Positions 58,101-64,000 of a stretch of DNA of 64,000 nt are shown piece by piece (within the stretch, counting starts at the first letter, position 1; each line of letters opens with the position of its first letter). Origin of the DNA: Sitta carolinensis (Eukaryota; Chordata; Aves; Passeriformes; Sittidae); the NCBI GenBank assembly GCA_032173965.1, contig CM063295.1, positions 4,030,001 through 4,094,000 on the forward strand. Reading direction: 5' to 3'. Under the pieces are notes generated by a model. It did no database searches and had not been told where the DNA came from. It was given only the letters and a program-made list of their open reading frames with translations. A program made the position numbers and the translations under genes.

Positions 58101-61100
58101 GGAGTTATCTTCCAGCTCTGCTTTCTTTCCAAGAAAAGTCAAAGTCACAGATGCTCTGGCATTCTCAGCTGCCAAAATCCCTGCAGTTGAGAGGATTAAC
58201 CAGCTAAATTTGTCCATGAAAAATAAGAAATCTGTGTTTTTTCAGCAACATTCGGTAATTCACATGTTACTACTATATTTGGTGATAGTGCTGCTTTTCC
58301 TAAACCTTGTGTTTTCTGGGGGTTCTGTGTAAATTTATGTGATACAGGAATTATAGTTTGTATACTATTTAAAAAAAAAAAGTGCATAGGGCTCAAAGTT
58401 ACCTTATTTCAGGGGAAGGTTTATTAGAAATGCAGCTCACACAATGTATGATGAGGTGGAAAAAAATAACACAAGTGACCTCAGTGCATGCAGCCCATGT
58501 GCTTGCCATTTTTCCATTTTCTTAAGCATTTATGGACAATTGAACTTCCATAGTGTGCAGCAAATAGGTAGTTTCCACATCTTTCTGTGCAAGCTGTCAA
58601 ATCTGTATATTTTTAAAATTATTAATAGTAAGTGCAGAGAAAGAAAATTACATGTTTTGAAATTATACTAAATGTCAGCACTAGTAAGTACACAGTGGCT
58701 CAAGACAATTCTGGTGCTTGCAGAATCAGCTCCTTAATTGCATTTTTCACTTATAAAGTCTGACTCCTAATTTACTTTTCAAGAACTCCTATTTTATTCA
58801 AAATTTAATTTCAGAGGTAAAATCTCAGTGAGGGGAAGCCTCAATGCTGCCTTTTCCAGTGGAGTTAAATCTTGTACATGGTTATGGTTTACCCTTTAGT
58901 GCATTCACCAGTAAAGTAATACAGTTTGCAAAGATTAACAGTAGCATAGTACCTGCACTAAGAATTAAACACTTTAGGCCAAAGAGATGTCTTATGGTTC
59001 TGTGTATGTAGGCATTATCATTACTGCCATGGAAATAAATTGGGGTAAAATCCAGCTTTATTCTGCTTCATCTTCAACATTCTGTGGCACCACATCTGCT
59101 AATATTCCTTCACTTGAAGCTTTCTAGTGAGTAGGAACTCTGGGACTTTGCATTGTGTAAATAGGTATTTATAGACTTGTGAGTTTCCTATTAAGGATGC
59201 TCGAAGTTTCTCTTTCATGCCAGATCCTCTCCCAATTTCATTTTGCATATAGTTGTCTATAACTGTTGCTGTTCCAGCTGCATTAACTTACTCCTTCTAA
59301 TATATTCTCTTTATATTTTTATTGAGGATTGTCAGTAAACCAAAAAGAAAATTGTCCTTTCTTGGTTAGGTAGCAGTACTTTTATTCCACCTATTTTATC
59401 AAATTTAAACCTTTCATGACACTCTTAAATAATCATTGTACTTTCCTGCCTTGCCTTTTTGAGCATTTCTTTGTATTAAGCAATCAGCTAAATAAGCATT
59501 TTAAACTTGCTCCCAAGTTGCTTAGTGCAGTGCCACATGACTTGAAGTTTGATATGAACATAAAGAATTCTGTCCTGTTTTCATTATAATATCTGGATAT
59601 ATGGTTATTTTAGAAGTGAGGTGAGGAGCCATTTGTAGTGTGCTTGTATCAATATTTATGTAGGCATACAAGCAAAAGGTTGAAATACAGGTAGGAGAAT
59701 AGGCAAATAATTAATTTTTGCTCTCTTTCTGGCCTTTTTAAATGAAAAAAAAATAAAACAAAAAAAAACCATGCTGGTGTTTGATTCTGTGATATCAGTT
59801 AATTTCAACCACTTTAGTGACTTAATCTGAAAAGGATGGAAGGATGAGTAGTAGGGAAAGAGTATAAAAGCTAAAAAAAAAGTAGAATTAATAGCAAGCA
59901 GTTTGGTTTGTGGTTATCTTAGCTGAATGTTACATGCTGGTAAAATAAAAGAAATAGTCCTGGATGTTTTGCTCACTTGCTGCCTTCCTGCAGCTGACTC
60001 TTCCTGGGGGAAATGCTCTGCCAGCCCTGTTCTTACAGTGTCACCTTTTGAACCGTGTGCCTGGCTGCTCTTCGGGCAGCTCAGGACAGTTATAATCTAG
60101 TGATATGTGGAATTATTCACATTTCTGGATTTTAACAGCATTTAAATGAGTACTATAGGGTTTCTGCATAAATATGTGTGAAATGATTGTTCCTTTCTGA
60201 TCCCAACCTTTTGATTAATCAATTTTCCCTTGGGCAGTTGTGCAGAATTTGCTCTGTTGTGCAGCAGCCGAGCAAGCATTTAAGATTTTCCTTGTTAAGC
60301 TCAGTTAAAATACAAATTCAGGTTTTAGTAAATGGTTTTTGAACAAATAAGCATGTAACATTATCCTCTGTGATCTCACTTTTCTCTTTTTTCTTTTTTT
60401 GAGAAATACATCCCTCGATAGAAAAGGGCTGCTCAGGCCTTTCAGGGTTTTTTTAATAACAATATAAGACATGTTAAAGTGGAATGAAGTAGTCTCTCAT
60501 AGCAGAGGAGCAGAGTGACCTTTTAGCCATGTAAAGTTTGATCAGGTGCCTGGATTAACACATGAATAGAAATAATTCTGGGTTGGTCTGGCATTTCTGG
60601 TTGAGAACACACCAAGTGGGCAGTGAAATGCCTGTTGCAGGAAGGGTTGGATATCATACAACACGTGACAGATGTTGGACACCTTGATAGTGCCAGCCTA
60701 ACTGCCATGTTCATTATAAATCAATTTTTAAAGGGATTTATAACATTTTGCTGTGATTGAAAAGTAGGAGATAGGAATACATACAGTCTCAGAAAAGAAG
60801 GTCCAGTTAATTTCAAATCCACTGGAACTTCACTAAGACAGTTCTCAGTGAAGGACTGCATAGCAGCTTGCAGCATGACAGTGCCTCTTTCTTATACCAA
60901 CTTAATTTAGCATTATTGCATGAGAAAAAAAAATGTTGATATTTTTTTATCAAATGCTCTTTTATCTCCAGCTACAACTTTTTTTTTTTTTTTTTTTTTT
61001 TTTAATACCAGTGCCACCTGCAATCCATAATTTATTCTTTTGCTGGTAAAACTGATACTGAATTTTAAAACTATTTACTATAAGTTCTCACACTCTCATT

Positions 61101-64000
61101 AATTGTGTTGTCTAATTGAAGAACCAAATATTGGCGAACTCAAGAATGGCACTGTAGTCCTAATCACTTCTGTAATGCTTTTAAACTCAGTGCAAACTAA
61201 ATGATTACTCGCTGAAAATATTAGTACAGAGAGAATACAGCGTGGGCAAATGTTATGCTGCTTTCCCTGAAGTATTCAGGTGACCTTATTATCTACCAAC
61301 ATGAAAAACTGCTGTTGGGAAAAGAAGGTCATTCAGACATCAAGGAAAAAATCAGTCCTTGTCCTTTGCCATAGAGACTGCCAAGTATATATCAACTGCT
61401 CTGTGGAGGAATCCCACAACTGATTTGCTGTGTGTGATATGGAGATAAAGTCCTCACAGGTTTTCATTCCTGGGCATAGAAATAATTAGGTAGTTGCACA
61501 CTAAGGTGATAATCAAAGCCAGTTCTGCAGCATAAAGCCTGATTTGTCAACAAAACCTATTCAGTTATTAATAGGGAATTCCACATATACATAAACTCAT
61601 TGGAATATTCTGTGGAGTTGCAGATAGAAAATGAAGCTGTTTATTGATCAGAAGTGATTTTCCCCCTGGAGTCCGTGCCCTAACTGTCAAGTACAAGTGC
61701 TGACTGCCACACTCTGCTGATTGCAGATTTTTTTGACAGCCAAGACCTGGCTCTTCCCTAATCCGTGTAGCTGCATTGTAGGAGTTACAAAGCTTGTGTG
61801 ACAGCCCTGTTCTGTATTCCAAGAACTGCACACACCTGTCATCAGATAGGAGCAAGAATGCCCAAGTCATCACTTTCCTTGGGAAGCAGAACAGATGATT
61901 GAAATTATTTCTTACTACTAACTAATTCCCCTTTTAGCAGAGATAAGCTGCTTTGTTCAGCTGTAAATGAAACATTAGGGTATTAGCTGTCAAGGCAGAA
62001 GTATTGGAGGAGCTAAGATTTTTATCAGCAGTAGTAACATTCTGGGCAATAAATTGTTTTGTTGGGCAGAATACTATTCTCCAGAGGTACAGAGAAACAA
62101 AGCTCATTAAGGTAAATGCTTAAAGCACTGCAAAAAAGCAAAGACAAAGGCTTATTACCTTTGTTTTGGGGATAGATAAAACATTTGCACTTTTTCATCT
62201 CTGTGTAGCAGTGAAGAATTATGTGGTACTGTTATTAAAAAGATGCATTTGTAGGCTTGTAGAATGCTTTCTGAATATATCCAAGGGACAAATACATTCC
62301 TGAAATATCAACAGAGAGCTGTAGTAAGTGATGGCTTTTTGGAAATTGTTTTGTTGCCCTCTGGGTAAAATTAGGTATCTGCACATTGTCCTGTACTTAG
62401 CATTCATCAGATTAATAGACTCGCATTATTAAATGAATGTTTGAAATGGAGAAGGAGAAATGTTGGAGTTATACTAAGTTTCTTTTTTTTACCAGTATAT
62501 GTACCTAAATTAAATTCATATGGGTTTATGGCACGGAGCATTAGGATGATGGGAGGAGAGGAACTCTTGATGGTAGGGACTGCAGCTAAAGAAAAATATT
62601 TGCAATGTTAGGAAGGAATTAGAGCTCTGTAAGCCAAGGATGGACATAAACTTGCTATCAGAAACAGTTAAATAGGATTGAAGTAAAATAGGTCGAAAGC
62701 ATCTCTGTTTGTGAGCTAAAAAGCCTCCAAGTAGCCAGAGGCAGATCCTGTTTTCCATCATTACTTGTTTGAAGTAGCATTTTAGAAAACTGTAAAATAG
62801 AAGTTTCATACATAACACAAAGAACAAAGATGTGTAGCTGCAAAATTGCATAGGAGATTCTGTTAATAGCTGACATAAATGTTTTCAGAATTTTCTCTGT
62901 GCAACATCGAAGATCTGGAAACTCTGGGGCTTTGCAGTCCATTCTGTTACCTACAAAGAAGTCAAGAAAAGAGGCTTTAGGAAGAACTGAGTAAAAATTA
63001 GAAGACAGCTGACCAAAGAATAAGTTATTTATTCATGTCTTTCTGTAGACAGTAAATTCTACACGGCTAAAAACAAAAATTCTGAATTCTGCTAGTTATT
63101 TTTATGTATTATAGAAATATATATTCTAATTATATATCATATCTATATCTAAGATTATGTGTATATGTGTGTTATTCGTATTGTTGATTGTACAGACAAT
63201 ATGAATAATAGACAGTGTTGTTTAAATATGGCTGTCTCTGGGTCATTGTTCAATGATGGACAAATCTTCAGAATCAGTTTTCTCTTTCTGTAAAATACAT
63301 ATATCAGCCCACCAGAATAATCTGCTTGATTCTGAAGGGATAAGTACAATAATAGTCAGCTTTGTTAGTGGCTAAGACTGAAATGACTGAAGTTTTTGTT
63401 TCCTCATTTTGGGGTGGTTGAGCTCACCTGACAAAGTGTCAAGGTTTGGTGAGGGAGGGTTCAGTGATGCTTTCACACTGTCTTACCTTGTTAGCTACAA
63501 AGAATACCCACACTTTATGCAAGTGCTTTATATGCACCCGCCAGCTGTAAAAGAAGATAAACTTGATTTTACAATTCAGATTTAATCTGGAGCGTTTCCA
63601 TTTGAAGAATGTGACTCCCCCGTGTGCTGGCCTGTCCCTTGTTCAGTCCCTGCAGCAGCAGGAACCTCTGGGCTCTTGTTTTCCTCCGAGTGCTGCAGCA
63701 AAACAAACCAGCCTGCCTTGCCTGCCTGCTTTCCCAGGTGAAAATGCTGCCAAGGCAGAACTCCTGCACTCCTGCTGAAGTTCAGTGGGTACACGAGAAG
63801 TTCCCAAGGTAAACTCAGAAGACCAAAATATCAGGCTTCTTGCTTCTAGTCAAATCTTTACTCTGCGTTCTTTCTCCTTGGGGAAATCTGTTTTCTTTGA
63901 TGTCTCAGGAGATGGATGCTAGGTTTTACACACAGGGCTTTATTTTAGTTCATGCATCCTGCAGACCAATCAGTCTGAAAAAATGTAAGTAATCTTTGCA
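55149..64000 (+). other. Intronic AT-rich DNA to the window end
   Basis: Unique AT-rich sequence with the T tract at 60979 and an AT-dinucleotide-rich stretch at 63117-63175. ORFs up to 111 codons are isolated and unrecognised. The next expected RBFOX coding exon was not found. Confidence 0.6.
60979..61003 (+). repeat. Poly(T) tract, 25 bases
   Basis: Uninterrupted T run preceded by CTCCAGCTACAAC. Confidence 0.92.

Noticed and set aside
1..64000. tRNA, rRNA, snRNA, CRISPR array, endogenous retrovirus or LTR element
   Set aside because: Looked for conserved boxes, regular spacer arrays, LTR pairs and retroviral motifs and found none. A covariance-model or repeat-library search could still reveal diverged ones.

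Overview
The window looks like vertebrate, almost certainly avian, nuclear DNA, and probably passerine. It is AT-rich and nearly free of coding sequence, it carries homopolymer T/A tracts, and every interspersed repeat I can recognise is a CR1 non-LTR retrotransposon. I see no Alu, L1 or other mammalian repeat. Nothing suggests a prokaryotic or viral origin: there are no operons and no long bona fide ORFs. The longest open frames are artefacts of a GC-rich minisatellite.

The one gene feature I can support strongly is a single exon on the + strand at 21971-22191. It has a branch site, a polypyrimidine tract and AG, then a UTR segment with two tiny upstream ORFs, an in-frame stop, and an ATG at 22105. 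It ends in a clean CAG|GTAATG donor after 29 codons. The encoded peptide, beginning [15 protein letters not shown], matches the alternative N-terminus of RBFOX (Fox-1 family) splicing regulators, most likely RBFOX1. The window is therefore read as part of the 5' portion of a very large RBFOX gene. About 42 kb of intron follows the exon (22192-64000), and the next expected coding exon (starting GNQE) is not present. A unique, relatively CpG-containing segment at 4560-5212, with a TATA-like box at 5038 and a splice donor at 5213, is a plausible upstream promoter and non-coding first exon, but this is inference.

Layout: 1-4550 AT-rich DNA with an (AT)n tract; 4560-5212 candidate promoter and first exon; 5213-21970 candidate first intron, holding a nested CR1 (10806-11445), an ancient CR1 fragment (19915-20150) and GC-richer patches; 21971-22191 the RBFOX exon; 22192-64000 downstream intron. 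That intron holds a 1.5 kb antisense CR1 whose centre has been turned into a 17-unit GC-rich minisatellite (27089-28605), an ancient antisense CR1 (36487-36700), two sense CR1 3' ends (39331-39588 and 54915-55148), long T-rich tracts (34131-34240, 41688-41750, 60979-61003) and several GC-rich patches.

The most notable observations are the birth of a minisatellite inside a CR1 reverse-transcriptase region, the divergence and upstream-ORF architecture of the RBFOX exon, a perfect CRE palindrome overlapping its branch site, and the candidate upstream promoter. I see no tRNA, rRNA, CRISPR or other RNA gene.
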